Below, in pieces: positions 34,800 to 47,320 of a stretch of DNA of 64,000 nucleotides; positions within the stretch are counted from its first letter, which is position 1; each line of letters begins with the position of its first letter. The stretch is from Nymphaea colorata. Its lineage: Eukaryota; Streptophyta; Magnoliopsida; Nymphaeales; Nymphaeaceae. Under the pieces are notes generated by a model. The model worked only from the letters and a program-made list of their open reading frames with translations, was not told the DNA's origin and made no database searches. The stretch covers positions 560,001-624,000 of the forward strand of contig NC_045141.1 in the NCBI RefSeq assembly GCF_008831285.2. Reading direction: 5' to 3'. The position numbers and the translations under genes are program-made.

Positions 34800-36560
34800 A
34801 AGGCAACTGGTGTTATGTTATTAGAGGTCATACTGGAATATAGTATTATGATCAGAATAGGTTCATAGCCCTATAACCATGTTATTTGGTCATAACTGTA
34901 TAGGAGTTATGACCATATATATACTTATATAAGGTGGGCTGTCTAAGTAAATGTATCCTATTTAGTACATATTTAGGAGAGATTTCAAAACTGAACGACC
35001 TTTGGTGTCGGATCAGAGGTTTGCCCACCGAGCTTCTTGGATCGCTTGAGAATAGAAAAGTTAGAAGTAAAGTGAAGGCTAGGATGAGTGATGATCTGAT
35101 TGTTCGAGATCAAAGAGCAGACAGACGACCAAAGGAACAAAGTCTTGCCATGCACGGGATCAGAATATCATGGAACAAAGTCTTATGATCAGAATATTTG
35201 TTTAGATATGATCAAATTCATGAGATCTTATTTTGGCAACTGAATTGTGTATAATTTACTAAAAGCAACGTTTTTATGTGAATATGACTCCAAAGTTTAA
35301 CTGTTGGCTAGGGACTTTCACTTCTGCAACTATGATCACCTCTTTGCTCTTCCATCCTATCTTCCATGAAGGAATCGGTCTGCAAGGAAGCAGAACAGAA
35401 CCAGATATCATCGTCAATTTCATCTATACCTTCTCGACCATCTGTTCGGTGGTCAACTCGACCTGATGTTTACTTATGCATTTATTAATAGATATAAAAT
35501 ATTTTTATTCTTAATTAGTTTTTATATTCTTCCATTCATTTTACCCAAATTTTTTTTTTGCTGATTTGCATCGAAATCATATACATTATTGAATTGGCTG
35601 GTTCACCAAATTGGCAGCATACATTGTCGACTTGATTTAGAAACTGGTTCTTATGACACAACGATCAGACCATCAGGCAGCATTGAATGTTTGATTGCTT
35701 GAAAAATAAGGTAGGGAACATCTGGGCGTACGTTGTTTGTATAGGAATATATGGAGACTAGTTCTTGGGTTTCACAAGAGGAGTCGAGATCAAGTCGGCT
35801 CATATGTTGCTGCTTCAATCTCGAGAAGAGCTTGACTGGTTCAAGCTAGATAAAATTTTTATTCATCATCAATTTTTATATATATTATTCCATTCAATTT
35901 TCCAAAAATTGACAAAAATATATATATATAATATATATTTTTATATGTATTTCATTCCATGCATTGAGAACCGGTGTGCAGAGCTTCTTTGGCTGCCCCC
36001 TTTTTTCGACCATCACTCCTTCAATCACCACTCTGCACTACTTTTCTTGCCTTCACTACTATCAGATTTTAAACACCGGCATACAATAGACACCAACATT
36101 TTGAAGGCAAGAGTGAGAGTCGTTATTGTTGTCATGGAAAGGGGTTGTGGTTGCTCATAATGAAGGATGACACCGGATGCCTAGTAGTGGACTCTGTTTC
36201 CCCTTTTTCCTGCCTCAGTTTGACATCGATTGAGTATGGATGTCATCTTCCATCGGTTCTCCCTATAGCGCTCTGGCAATAGCTTGGAAAGTGCATCAAT
36301 TCCATAAAAATACTGGCAATTTAGGAACCCTAATCCAGATTGGCACTGCCATATTCTCCTCAATCGATAAAGAGCATCTTGGATCTCATCTGCTGCCAAC
36401 CATCACTCTTCCACCCAGTTTCCATTCTCCCCTTCTAAAAACTACCGTGAGTTCGTCCTCACTATGAACCCTTACAAGTAAAGCATCCCTCCCTAAGAAT
36501 GACAACTTAGGGTTTGCAACTGGAATGTATTTACTTAAATATTCTTATCGCCTTGAACAA
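34800..36560. other. No recognised gene
   Basis: A TATATAAGG TATA-like motif near 34930 and an 84-codon plus-strand frame (34934-35188) occur, and a 131-codon frame at 35765-36160. None shows a known domain. AT tracts lie at 35920-35950. Old transposon sequence is likely but unproven. Confidence 0.35.
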
Positions 36561-36564
36561 TTAT

Positions 36565-36832
36565 CAAGCTGCTTTTGTATCTTCTCTTCCAGAAATATTT
36601 GCATTTTTTTTAGTTAAATTCAAGTTATTGGAAGAGTCCTAAGTCTGGAGCTCATGAAAAGTAAGTGATATCGCTTGTTGTTTTCCACACTCAGTGTCTA
36701 CGGCATGACCACAGATCGCCGCATATCACATCAATGGGGCTTTTTTTAATTCCACATCCAGCACCTTGCTTGGCACACAAGATTACATCAACAAGACTTT
36801 TTCTTCACAGACCTTAACAACATATTTCCTTG
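36565..36832 (+). repeat. Extra direct copy of foldback outer arm
   Basis: From CTGCTTTTGTATCTTCTCTTCC through AGTGATATCGCTTGTTG and GACCACAGAT to AACAAGACTTTTTCTTCACA it repeats 36945-37192 in the same orientation with about 10 percent differences. A block at 36832-36933 that matches 40008-40101 separates the two copies. Confidence 0.75.
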
Positions 36833-37015
36833 GGCTTGAGCTTGAGCTTAACAGAGGAAATTCGAGTCAAGCTTGAGTTAGCTCGACTCGTTTTACAGCT
36901 CTATCCACATGACACACACAAATGGACTCGTCCCTATCAACCTGCTTTTGTATCTTCTCTTCCAGAAATATTTGCGTTTTTTTTTTTGTTAAATTCAAGT
37001 TCTTGGAAGAGTCCT

Positions 37016-38205
37016 GAGTCTGGTGCTGATGAAAAGTAAGTGATATCGCTTGTTGTTTTCCACACTCGGTGTCTACGGCACGACCACAGATTGCTGCAGA
37101 TCACGTCAATGGGACTTTTCTTAATTCCACATCCAGCACCTTGCTTGGCACACAAGATTACATCAACAAGACTTTTTCTTCACAACCCTTAACAACATAT
37201 TTCCAATGTCATGTTCTTCTCTTCTTGCCTTCTCTTATCTTCTTGCCAGTTTTTTAGCTTTTTTTCTTTTGGGTTTTTCAATTGAACGGCTCGACTCGGC
37301 TCAAACATCTTGTGCTCAAGGTTGAGCTCGAGTCAAACTCCTTATAGCAAGCTCAAGCTCGAGTCAACTACACAAAATCGAGCTCAAGATCAACTCATTT
37401 AACTCACTTAACTTGTTTAGGTGTTAACTCATATAAGCATTAACTCGTGCCACTTATGTAAGTGTTAAGGTTGCGTAAGCATTATTTCATGTAAGTTTTT
37501 AACTCATGTAACATGTGAAAATCTGTTTCTATCCTGACAGTTTAAACTAGTGATCCGGTGAACTGGTTTTCGCAATATTATATAGAATACTGGTGCAAGT
37601 CAAGTAGAGTATAAATGAGTTGTGTTCCTGAAACTCAAACTTGATTCACACTGTTACTCTATAATATTTGCCAAACCCGGTTCACTGAATCACTGGTTTT
37701 ATCTTTGAGGGCAAAAACAAATTTTCATAGCTTATACGAGTTAATGCTTATACGATAATGAGTTAACGCTTACATGAGTTAAACAAGTTAATGATTACAC
37801 GAGTTAAATTGATTAAACGAGTCAAGTTTGAGCTTGATTTTATGTAGTCGAGTCGAGCTCGATCATGTTTTAAGGAGCTTGACTCAAGTTTGAGCCGAGA
37901 TCAAGCTCAAGTTTTTTGAGTTGAATCAAGCTTGAGCTGGCTAATCTCAGGTCCTACTTGTGAAGAAAAAGTCCTACGAATATGAATATGTTGAAAACTT
38001 GCAAGGAAATGTGTTTTTAAGGGTTGTGAAGAAAAAGTCTTGTTGATGTAATCTTGGGTGCCAACTAAGTTGCTGGACGTGGAAATAAGAAGTCCCGCAA
38101 ATTAGAAAAAGTCTCATTGATGTGATCTGCGGCCGTGCCGTAGACACCGAGTGTGGAAAACAACAAGCGATATCACTTGCTTTTAATGAGCACCAGGCTC
38201 ATTTT
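37016..38205. repeat. Foldback inverted repeat, arms about 550 bp
   Basis: The left arm (37016 to about 37583) matches the reverse complement of the right arm (about 37660-38205) in order. The outer blocks are GTGATATCGCTTGTTGTTTTCC and CTACGGCACGACCACAGAT, then ACAAGACTTTTTCTTCACAACCC, a GAGCTCGAGTCAA-rich section, an AACTCGTG/TTAACTC-rich section, and an innermost block GTGATCCGGTGAACTGG. The loop is under 80 bp. No coding capacity is visible. It may be a foldback transposon or two hAT-type elements inserted in opposite orientation; the ends do not show a clean target duplication. Confidence 0.75.
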
Positions 38206-39622
38206 TTTTAAAGCTAACAGTAGAAATGCTAGCTCTTTTTGATAAATCCTGTTTCACTCCTTATTTGGCTTAGTAATCAACTGATCAGTTGGTCAAAGCA
38301 GGTAATTTTAAACAGTCGAAGAAAGGAATGAAGTTTTGACAGAAGTCATGTCTTCAAGCTATGCAGAATTTGCCAGGTCAATTTTTAAGAAATGCAGTTC
38401 ATTAGCTGATTTATTCATGCCATCTCTTATTGTTAGATGTCATATGCAAAGTCTGGATGATGCAAAATGTACATGACCTTGAAATTTGATGATTGAAAGC
38501 TCCAATCTGATCACATTTTATTTCACTACAGAAATGACGTTTGGAAAACTTAAGAATGTAGGAAAACAATCAAAATTTCAAATCTCAAAGACTGATTGAA
38601 ATGTTCCCATGCAAAGGTTCTTAATTTTTGTCTCCTATATATGGGCCTAGTTGTTTCCAAGTATCAGACGATAAGGGCAATGATCAAGAACACAAATTCA
38701 TTAGAGGAGAAAAAGAACAATCCAAATGTATTCTGTAAGAGAGGAAGCCCTGGTACAGGTTGAGTCTTTCAATTTCGACGATGGAAAAAATAGGTATGAT
38801 GTAGGAAGAAGCAGAAGTGACTATACAAAAGAGTGAGGAATGAAATCATAATCCAAGCCGACCCTGAAACAGAGCCTCAGGGGATTGATCGCATTCCCAG
38901 TCAGCCTTAAAGGGAATTGATTACAAGTTATCACTCCATATCAGAGTGGAGTCAGAAATTTTCTTTAAACTTCAACCTTTAAAGAACACTCTAAGTTTAA
39001 ATTTCAATCTTTAATTGGCACTTATATGCAAATAAAGTAAATTTGATGGGCCAGTGTGCCTACAACATTACTCTGCCACTGCATCAACCCAATTGGAAGT
39101 CTTCTCTTTAATTTGGTAGTCTATTATAGCTTTCATGGATGAATGGTCCCAAAATGCACCTTTGAGACACTTTTATCCAGCATATGAGGGTGTATCTGTG
39201 ACACTCAATTCTTTTATCTTTTTGCATTTTATTAAATTTTTGAAATACCAATACGGACCGGACCAAAGATCTTGTGTACACTAATACCTTGTCTTAGATG
39301 TAGCATTATATACACCCAATCCAACCCAAACTGATGGATGGGATGGATGGAATTCCAAGAATAAAATATGTTGTCACAAAAGTACATCTCCACAAACAAA
39401 CAGGCGACTAAGTTTACATTTTGTTTTCAGGTCAGTTGGATGAAGGGAACTAAACCACACGGATAAATTATCACCACTTTGAGGTCAGTTGGATGAAGGG
39501 AACATCTTATAGGAGAATGATATGACTATATCCTTTTGAGGAAAGAAGCCACCCAAGAGTTTAAACATTCAGCATGAAAAGGCTTGGATACAGTGATGGG
39601 GCAAACCATTCAACACGAGTGA
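38206..39622. other. No recognised gene
   Basis: AT-rich DNA without long frames or clear repeats. A GAGGTCAGTTGGATGAAGGGAAC sequence occurs twice close together (near 39430 and 39480), a small local duplication. Confidence 0.45.
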
Positions 39623-40101
39623 GTGCTGTCAAAATTAAAACTAAGAAGTGAATCAGTAACACTTGCTCATGCCGTGAGCTCACTACACAAGGACCTCACA
39701 CCACTTCAGCACACACCTGTAGGGCTGTATACGGGCCGAGTCAAAATCGTGCTCATTCAGCTTGGCTCAAGTTTGAGTTCAGCTATGCAAGGTCAGCTTG
39801 AACTCCATGCGATAGACCAAGCCACACCTCGAGCATGACTCTTTTAAGCTCATTCACCAACTCCCCATTTGACCTGATTTCTTTTTTTGGTTTTAAGTTT
39901 GAAAATTTTCAAAAGAATGCCTGGAATAATGGTTTACTCAAGTTCAATCAAGTCAATTTTATGAAACTCGAACTTGACTTGTTTATAATCATGACTTTTG
40001 AGTTAAGCTTGAGCTTAACTGAGCAAATTCGAATCGAGCTTGAGTGGGCTCGACTCGTTTTACAGCTCTATCCACATGACACACACAAATGGACTCGTCC
40101 C
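39623..40101 (+). repeat. Dispersed repeat with hAT-like ends (third copy of LRR flank)
   Basis: The segment from TTAAAACTAAGAAGTGAATCA to about 39925 recurs at 49785-50085 and 55510-55800, in front of the two LRR fragments. Inside, TAGGGCTGTATACGGGCCGAG (39721) faces CTCGACTCGTTTTACAGCTCTA (ending about 40073) as imperfect inverted ends, the pattern of a small hAT-type element of about 350 bp. The flanks CACACCTG and TCCACATG match at only 5 of 8 positions, so the target duplication is weak. Confidence 0.6.
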
Positions 40102-40153
40102 CTGTTTATAATGGTGAAACAAGTCAGTTGGAGTGGGGAAGCTTCAACCTAAG

Positions 40154-40770
40154 GATGTCAATATGTGTGATTTGAATTGAATGTCCAAGCCAACTGCTCC
40201 AAAAACATTTGGATGAAGAAAAGAAATTTACTAATCAACTAAAAAATCAGATAGGATTTGAAATTAAGAACTGACATCCGGTTAGTTTTAGATTCATATA
40301 TGCATAAACATCCAAACGGATTCAGATTTAGTTATATAAAAATATTCAATCGAATTCAGATTCACATTCCAGTATACAAAAGTATCCAATCAGAACCAGA
40401 TGGGACTTAATTTAAATGAAAATTTTACATTCAATGCTCTTAACAGTTTGTAAATCAGCCAGATTCAGTTTGAAAATATGGATTCAGATTCAAATTGATA
40501 TATGAATACAAAAATAGGATTCAGGCTGGATTCTGATTGTGACATCTGATTTCAGATTCAGATTAGGATGAAAAAAATGGATTTAGATCAGATTCAAATT
40601 AAGAAATCTGATTTCGGATGAGGAAAAAAATTAGATTCAGATGAGATTCAGATTGTGGAATCTGATTTCGGATTCAAATATGGATATGACTTTTTTTTCA
40701 TTTGTTTGGGAGCTCAACATCGACGGATGGTTAATAATATATTTTATTTGAATCCGATTCATTGGGTACC
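40154..40770. repeat. Decayed relative of the CGGAT-ended element family
   Basis: Starts TAAGGATGTCAATATG, like the TAGGGATGTCAACGG end of 41434-44698. It is filled with GATTCAGATT, ATCCGA and CGGATTC-type short repeats and ends near AATCCGATTCATTGGG. The right end has lost the GACATCC motif, and no target duplication is visible. Confidence 0.5.
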
Positions 40771-41207
40771 CCATCCATCCTTGCAGATTTTCCCACTTTT
40801 CAAACATTTTTCATTTTTATTTTTTGTATTTAGGTCCATCAATTTTCAAGAAAAACAAGGTCAGTCGTTCTCTGAGTCCTCCCAACTCCTCCAGGAGTAT
40901 CGGTGACGACTGTTCACAATGTTCTTAATGAGAAGGTTGCAGAATCTTACTTCAGCTTCTCCAAGCATACACCCAAAATTGCGTAACGTACCAGCATGCT
41001 AGAGCTTGTGGACATTCAGAAATGGTTCAATATTTGGGTGGCGGCCTTTTCGATATGAGTAATTACTGAAAATAAAATCTAAACTGAATCTGTATCTGAT
41101 CCGATACTTATATATATCAAAATGGTTCCATATATCCATTGACAGTGCTAACTCCATAAAGCCACGTGTTCTGACGGGGTCATAGTTATTTAAGCTCATG
41201 TCCCACT

Positions 41208-41330
<123 letters not shown>

Positions 41331-41849
41331 TAAAAACTTTTAAACGCAGAAGAAATTTATTTTATTGGATTTGAAGCATCAAAGGTAAAAAAGGGCAACA
41401 CCATCGCCAATGTTCCCATAGCCAAGCCATTGCTAGGGATGTCAACGGATCGGATTTGGATCAGATGTATCTTTTAACATATCCGATTTTTCGGATATTC
41501 ATATATTCGGATTCGGATATGAATTCGGATTCAGATGAAAAGAAGTTTATATCATATCCGAATCCGATTTTAAAATCTATATCCGATTTCTATCTATATC
41601 TGATTTATAAGTTCTTTTGGATCTGATCCGAATCCAAATTTTAAATTATATCTGAATCTGATCCAAACCGAATTTGAAATTATACCCGAATCCAACTTTT
41701 AAGTTATATCCGAATCCGACCCGAATCTGATTTATGACTTTTAAACCATATGCAAATCTGATCCAAATTCAATTTAGGTGTCAAAAATATATAGTAAACA
41801 CAAAATGAACTACCAATATTGACGTTGGTGATAATTGTCAAGCTTATTA

Positions 41850-41860
41850 AGGGAGAGAGA

Positions 41861-41929
<69 letters not shown>
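41850..41929. repeat. (AT)n microsatellite inside the TIR element
   Basis: GGGAGAGAGAGA is followed by about 70 bp of AT steps ending ATGTATATAG. The order of GA and AT parts is reversed relative to the one at 41209. Confidence 0.9.
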
Positions 41930-42889
41930 GCCAAGTTATCAAAAGCTGTCTTTGGGAGTTCTAGCCAAGTTATCAGCCTGCCAAGAGAACAAAAAGTACA
42001 TAGCAAGAGCAGGTGTTGTCTCTCACATTCTTGATTTATCAGCCTACATCTCTACCCTCATTAGCGAAAGCTGCGCTGTGATGCTTGAATGGCTTGTGGC
42101 AAACAGTTGAATTCAATTTCTTGTTGATGCATGTGTTGTTGCTTTAGGCCTGCAACCTATAGTCACCAACTTGGTATGCTTTCTGCAAAATCCAATTTCA
42201 AACCATGTGCTTAGGAAGCTACCTTTAGGGGTATTAGTTGGTATATGCCATCAAGGGAAGAGTCTGTAAACAAAGCTTTCTCTTATGCTAATGGCATTTC
42301 TATTATTCTGCCTCTCCTAAAAGACTCAAACTATGAAAGATTGAAATCCAAGAAATGGCCATTAACTTGGTGTTCTGCTTCTGCTGCAAATACTAAAATG
42401 AAAATCATAGGTTAAGAAAGGGAAAGGGGACAGCAAATTGGTAAATTTGGAACTTCACATTTTTAAAGTGAAAACATATACCTTAGATTCTCGCACATTT
42501 TCTTAACTGTTTCCACAAAACACAGCTTGTTCGCACGTTTCTAGACCCATCTCTCTATTGATTCTTGAAGATTGATGTAAAATTAGGTCGGAGATAAGGA
42601 AAGACCGGAAATTTCTAGCAGCCAAACACTCTTATGCGAATTTGTTAACCTTTCCGATTCAACGCATATAAAATATCGACAAAAAGTGGACCAGCAAGAT
42701 TTTGTTCAGAAAATGGAAATAGATCACTGTTACTTTAACTTTGCAAACAAGTCATACACGACATGACACTCTAGTTTCTTGACCATCAAATTTGAGAAAA
42801 AAAAAACAACAAACAGAGATAGAAATAAGACCCATTTTTAAATAAAGAAAGGGGAAAGTTTGGGATCTCAACTTCAAGTCTGGACAAAA

Positions 42890-43015
42890 AAAAGAGAAGA
42901 ATCCGATGGAGAGAATCATACGGCAGGAAAACGAGTGCCGAGTTTCTTCATCATCTTCCCTCCTCCGATTCCTTCTTCCTCTGCAGCGACTCGAGTCATG
43001 TCCACTTGACCCCCA
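42890..43015 (-). other. GC-rich island inside the TIR element
   Basis: In an otherwise AT-rich interior, this short stretch has higher GC. On the minus strand it reads MTRVAAEEEGIGGGKMMKKL with an ATG at about 42999, then reaches a stop soon after. It could be a captured piece of a host exon or chance; I recognise no protein. Confidence 0.25.
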
Positions 43016-44706
43016 CCGACAAATGTTAGACAAAACAAAAATGCAAAAAAAAATATTTATTACTTAATTTTCACATGGTTGGTTAAGATGTTTTAACTGT
43101 TACCATATCAGTTTTCTCCATAAGTACTTCATGCTCATAATTTATCATATTTGACTTCTATGTCTTCAAGTTGTTTAAGGACGTTTTAAATTATTTTCAC
43201 ATATATTTTTTGGTAAATTCTATTTTTTAAAATATTTGTCGAAAACAAATAGTATATTGAACTTTGATTGGTCTATTAACAACTAGTATGTTTGACTTTC
43301 GTACTTTTTTTACATTAATTGTGCATATTGAACATTGATATGTCTATTTTTAAATAAAAACATATTTTAATTGAGTAAACTATTAATTCATGATGATCCC
43401 TTATTAAGAATTATTAAATCATGTGACCTATATTATTTATCATTTAAAATAACATTATTTAATGTTTTTTCATTTCATTGAGTCAATTGAAATAGTTTGT
43501 GTTATATCCGTAAAAAGAGTATTCAATGATATATCAAATAATTTATTAGTCTTTCTTATCTTCATTACAATAGTTGTTTTTTTTACATAAAATTGTATAA
43601 TTACTCTAATGATATATAAGATAGTTTATTAAATCTTACGATTTGTTGTTTGCCTACTAGTTAGAGGCCTTTGTTTTCAAGTTTGTGAATTATGTGTTAT
43701 ATATCAAATTCCTAAGATTTTTGAATGAATTGTATGATTATACAAAGTAATTTACTTGATTGATTAAATAAGTAAATTGATAATTTGGTAAATAAACTTT
43801 TTTATAAGCTTAGTAGTTTTTTCATATTGAGATTATGCACAATTTATTTAAACCTGCTATTTTTTAAATATATAATATAACTATTCTTGTAACCAATTTG
43901 AGATAACGGTCCATTTAAAAAATTTGTAGCTCTAAAAGTGTATGTTTCATATTTTTAACAATTCCCATTTTGTTGAATTTCTTTGTTGAAGTTTCTTTAT
44001 TATTTCACTTAAATGAATATATTATTTAAGATATCATGCTTAGTTGATGTGTTTGCTTGATTACAAAAAAAAAAATTAATTCAACATAGTATTATTTAAT
44101 TAATTAATTAGTTTTATATGATATAGTTTTAAATATTTTAAGTTAAATGATGTATATGATTTCTATAAGAATATTATTATATGCAACTCCATGGAAGTCA
44201 GTTCTTAGTTAGATTATACTATATGAAATATTTATGTTCCTTTTGTGTCATGATGTTAAGTTAGTGTATTACCACCAACTCAACATTCAAATATTAGTTC
44301 GGATATCAGCTCTCGCGGTTCGGATTCAAATATTAGGCTCCTAGATTTGGATATCAGGTCTCATCATTCGGATTCAGATATTAGGCTATAGGATTCGGAT
44401 ATCAGCTAACACGGTTTGGATTCGGATATTAAGATACACGATTCGGATATAATCTCTCGTGGTTCAGATTCGGATATCAGGTTATAGTTCGGACTCAGAT
44501 ATACTGGTTAAGATAGTTAGTATGCGATCGGATATTTACCAAAAACTGAATCTGAATCCGTATCTGATCGGATGTTATTTCTTAAATCTGAATCCGATCC
44601 GATTTCTCAATCGGATGTCAAATTATTTACCATATCCGATTTTTTAGAAGCAATTTGGATCGGATATCCGATCCAAATCTGATCCGTTGACATCCCTAGC
44701 CATTGC

Positions 44707-46160
44707 ATCCCCAATAAAATAAATCCAAGTAAATATCCTCATCATATATTTGGATCCGAGATATGCCTTAGGTCTGAACATGACCACATTAGAATGGAAC
44801 TTCTGTATATTGGTCTTCAGTTCGGAGTCGCTGACCACAATCAGCGACCTTTTGAGCAAAGGAACACCAAGTCCATCTTAATTAGTAAAGCCGGTTTTTG
44901 AATTGAGTCCACAATGCGGCCAGTTTGGTAAACTGGCCAATCCAATAATCTAAACGATCTACATGCAAATCAGCAAAAAGGAAAAATTTATAAATTCTAT
45001 TTTTCTTTCAGAAAAATGAACTGACGAATATAAAATTTGATTAAGAATAAAGAAAAAAGTGCTTTTATAACTAGTAAGAAATGCATAACGAAACAACACG
45101 TCGAGTCGACCACCTTCGATCTCATTCATCAACTATTAATTTCCTGTCCGATTATTGAATCAATGTACACTCAACAAAGCAAGGCATCATGGTCAGATTT
45201 CAATGACTTTTGAAACGAGTGGATGAAACAAGTGAAAATGATCAAACAATAACTAATTAAAAAAAAGACGATAGAAGAAGAGGAAGAAGGAGAAAAAGAA
45301 AGAAGAAGAGAAAAAAAAAAACTATTTTTTTTTTTTTAAAAAGGAAGAACACAAACATTTAAAAAATGGCGAATGGAAGAACAATAAGGGGGAGGAGAAG
45401 AAGAAGAAAGAGGAACAAGATGAACTGACTTTTTAAAAGAGGAAAAGAATGAGAAAAAGAGAATAACAAGAGAGGACAAGGAAACAAATAAACTGCAAAG
45501 ATTTTTCCTGAGGAAAATACATTTGCAAAAAAACACCCAAGAAAAACTTTGCTTTTAAAAAACAGAGAATGATATTTGCGACTAAGAGAAACATAACCAG
45601 TTGAATGGCCTAGTCTATGTTCTGTATAATATGCAATTGCAACAAATATAATAAACTAATATACACCTATTTGATAAGTTGACCAACTAACATACACTTG
45701 CTTCATAATATATATTGAAAAATTTTCACTTATTTAGACAATTAGTAAAAGCTTCAACAGGAGAATGTCGAAAGCAAGTTGATCCTATCAACTTGAAGCA
45801 CTTCGATGTACCAGATTCACAAGTTGAAGAAGAACCTACCAATTAGGCTAGTTCTATATAGTATTGCATATTTAGGTGTGGAAATCCTTTCCCACCTAAC
45901 TGAAGGAGAAAAACAAGAAATTCTCGAGTCAATGGTATTGACTTGAAGTAGCAAAAAAGCACAAAGGGCCTTTTCTGCTGGATAGAAGAAGAGCAGTTGG
46001 GAAAAAAATTCCAAATGCTTCCAAACACTACCATGGGCAAAGTTCCACTGTAGAAACCTTCTGGTAAGGATGGAGTAATCCTCTTTTTGAATTTGGGGGC
46101 CATGGGTAGCTTATAAGAACAAAGTTTAGGATAGGATTTTTTGTTTCTGCGATTGTTGGT
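44707..46160. other. No recognised gene; purine and poly-T tracts
   Basis: AT-rich. 45258-45320 is an almost pure A/G run followed by about 14 T, and purine-rich DNA continues to about 45475. Short minus-strand frames here are Phe/Ser/Leu-rich because of this bias. A 106-codon minus-strand frame at 45843-46163 has no recognised domain. Confidence 0.45.
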
Positions 46161-46164
46161 CAAG

Positions 46165-46335
46165 GTCAGGGGTGGAGCTAAAAATTTTTCATGAGAAAGA
46201 TTGAAATAAAGTTTCTAAATTTTGACTGGGGCCGAAATATCATTTTTCAAAATTTTTATGTACAAGAACTAAAATTTTTTAAACTTTACATGCATTTAAA
46301 AAAAAATTGAAGTGGTGGGATTACCTTCCCGTCAC
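46165..46335. repeat. Dispersed small repeat (GGGCCGAAATATCATTTTTC family)
   Basis: GGGGTGGAGCTAAAAATTTTTCATG, then TAAATTTTGACTGGGGCCGAAATATC and TTTTTCAAAATTTTTATG. The same order of blocks recurs at about 51955-52105, 57725-57865 and 59977-60164, and in part at 48505-48660 and 54235-54390. Confidence 0.65.
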
Positions 46336-46835
46336 CCAAAGAATATTATTTTAGTTGGTTTCTAAATAAAATCAATATTATAAAAATCCAGTTTCAACGT
46401 ACCAAACCGGACTGCTTAATTGTTAGACTTTGAAACTTATTCAATGTAGTGGTTCCAAACCCAACCCTCTGGCGAGGTTGAGACAACCATCGATTGCTTA
46501 GTTATTTAACGATGTCATTCAAATTCATTTGAAAAGTAATTGTATCTTATGATGAATGTGGATTTTGATATCCATTTAACATATGCCTATGGAGACCTTG
46601 TAGAACTGTGATGAGATGGGGACCTCTCTTGGACCTACCAATTACTCTCAAATATAAAATTATTGGATATTTATTTCCTCCCTTTGGAAGCCCTGGGAGG
46701 ACAACAAACACTTTCAGTATTCAGGACGGTATTTTTTCATAACCAATAAGATGGAGTGCTTTTGGTAAATGAACCAGCCTTCCGAGCGGCAAAGCACGAG
46801 TCCAGTTGGCATTTTTCTTTTTCGCACCAGTTTGA

Positions 46836-47320
46836 AAAGGTTAGCATCGTGATAATGGAGGGCCACAATTACAAATGAGTCATCGATGGGTCCAATTCAA
46901 TTAATAAAAGGTTAGCATCGTGATATCCAACTGATCCGATTCGAAAAAATCGGATATGGATAAAAATTTAATATCCTATCAAGAAATCAGATCGGATTCG
47001 GATTTAATAAATGGCATCCGATCGGATTCGGATTCGGATATGCATAAATATCGGATCAGATTCGGATACAGATTCATATCGGATTCATTTTTAGACAAAT
47101 ATCCTGCATCTAGTGCTTGAAAAATGGCAAAATCCGGTTCAAAATTCGGATTCAGATATAAATATAAAAATTGGATTTGGATTGTAAAATCGGATTTTGT
47201 ATTCGGATTCAGATATGACTTTGCTTTATTCGAATTCGAATCCGAATATATGAATATCTGAAAAAGCAGATATAATTAAAAATGTATCCGATCCGAATCC
47301 GCTCCATTGACATCCTTAAA
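46836..47320. repeat. CGGAT-rich element relic with duplicated flank
   Basis: AAAAGGTTAGCATCGTGATA occurs at about 46836 and again at 46906. Directly after the second copy a CGGATTCGGAT-type tract begins (ATCCAACTGATCCGATTCG) and runs to CCGCTCCATTGACATCC near 47317, which matches the end of the TAGGGATGTCAACGG family. It is a shorter relative (about 400 bp) of the element at 41434-44698. Confidence 0.6.

Larger units (their letters stand above)
41434..44698. mobile_element. TIR element, 3265 bp, CGGAT-rich ends, hAT-type TSD
   Basis: The left end TAGGGATGTCAACGGATCGG and the right end (reversed TAGGGATGTCAACGGATCAG) are inverted repeats of at least 30 bp. A perfect 8-bp target duplication GCCATTGC (41426-41433 and 44699-44706) flanks the element. 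Both ends carry dense subterminal repeats of CGGATTCGGATAT and ATCCGAATCCGA type (41450-41760 and 44290-44690). The 2.5-kb interior is very AT-rich and has no transposase frame, so the element is non-autonomous. An 8-bp duplication fits the hAT superfamily; the TIR sequence alone does not prove it. Confidence 0.88.

Noticed and set aside
39721-40073. Confident call of a hAT-type MITE with target duplication
   Set aside because: The inverted ends are plausible, but the flanking octamers match at only 5 of 8 positions and the similarity to other copies extends beyond the ends, so it is listed only as a repeat with hAT-like ends.
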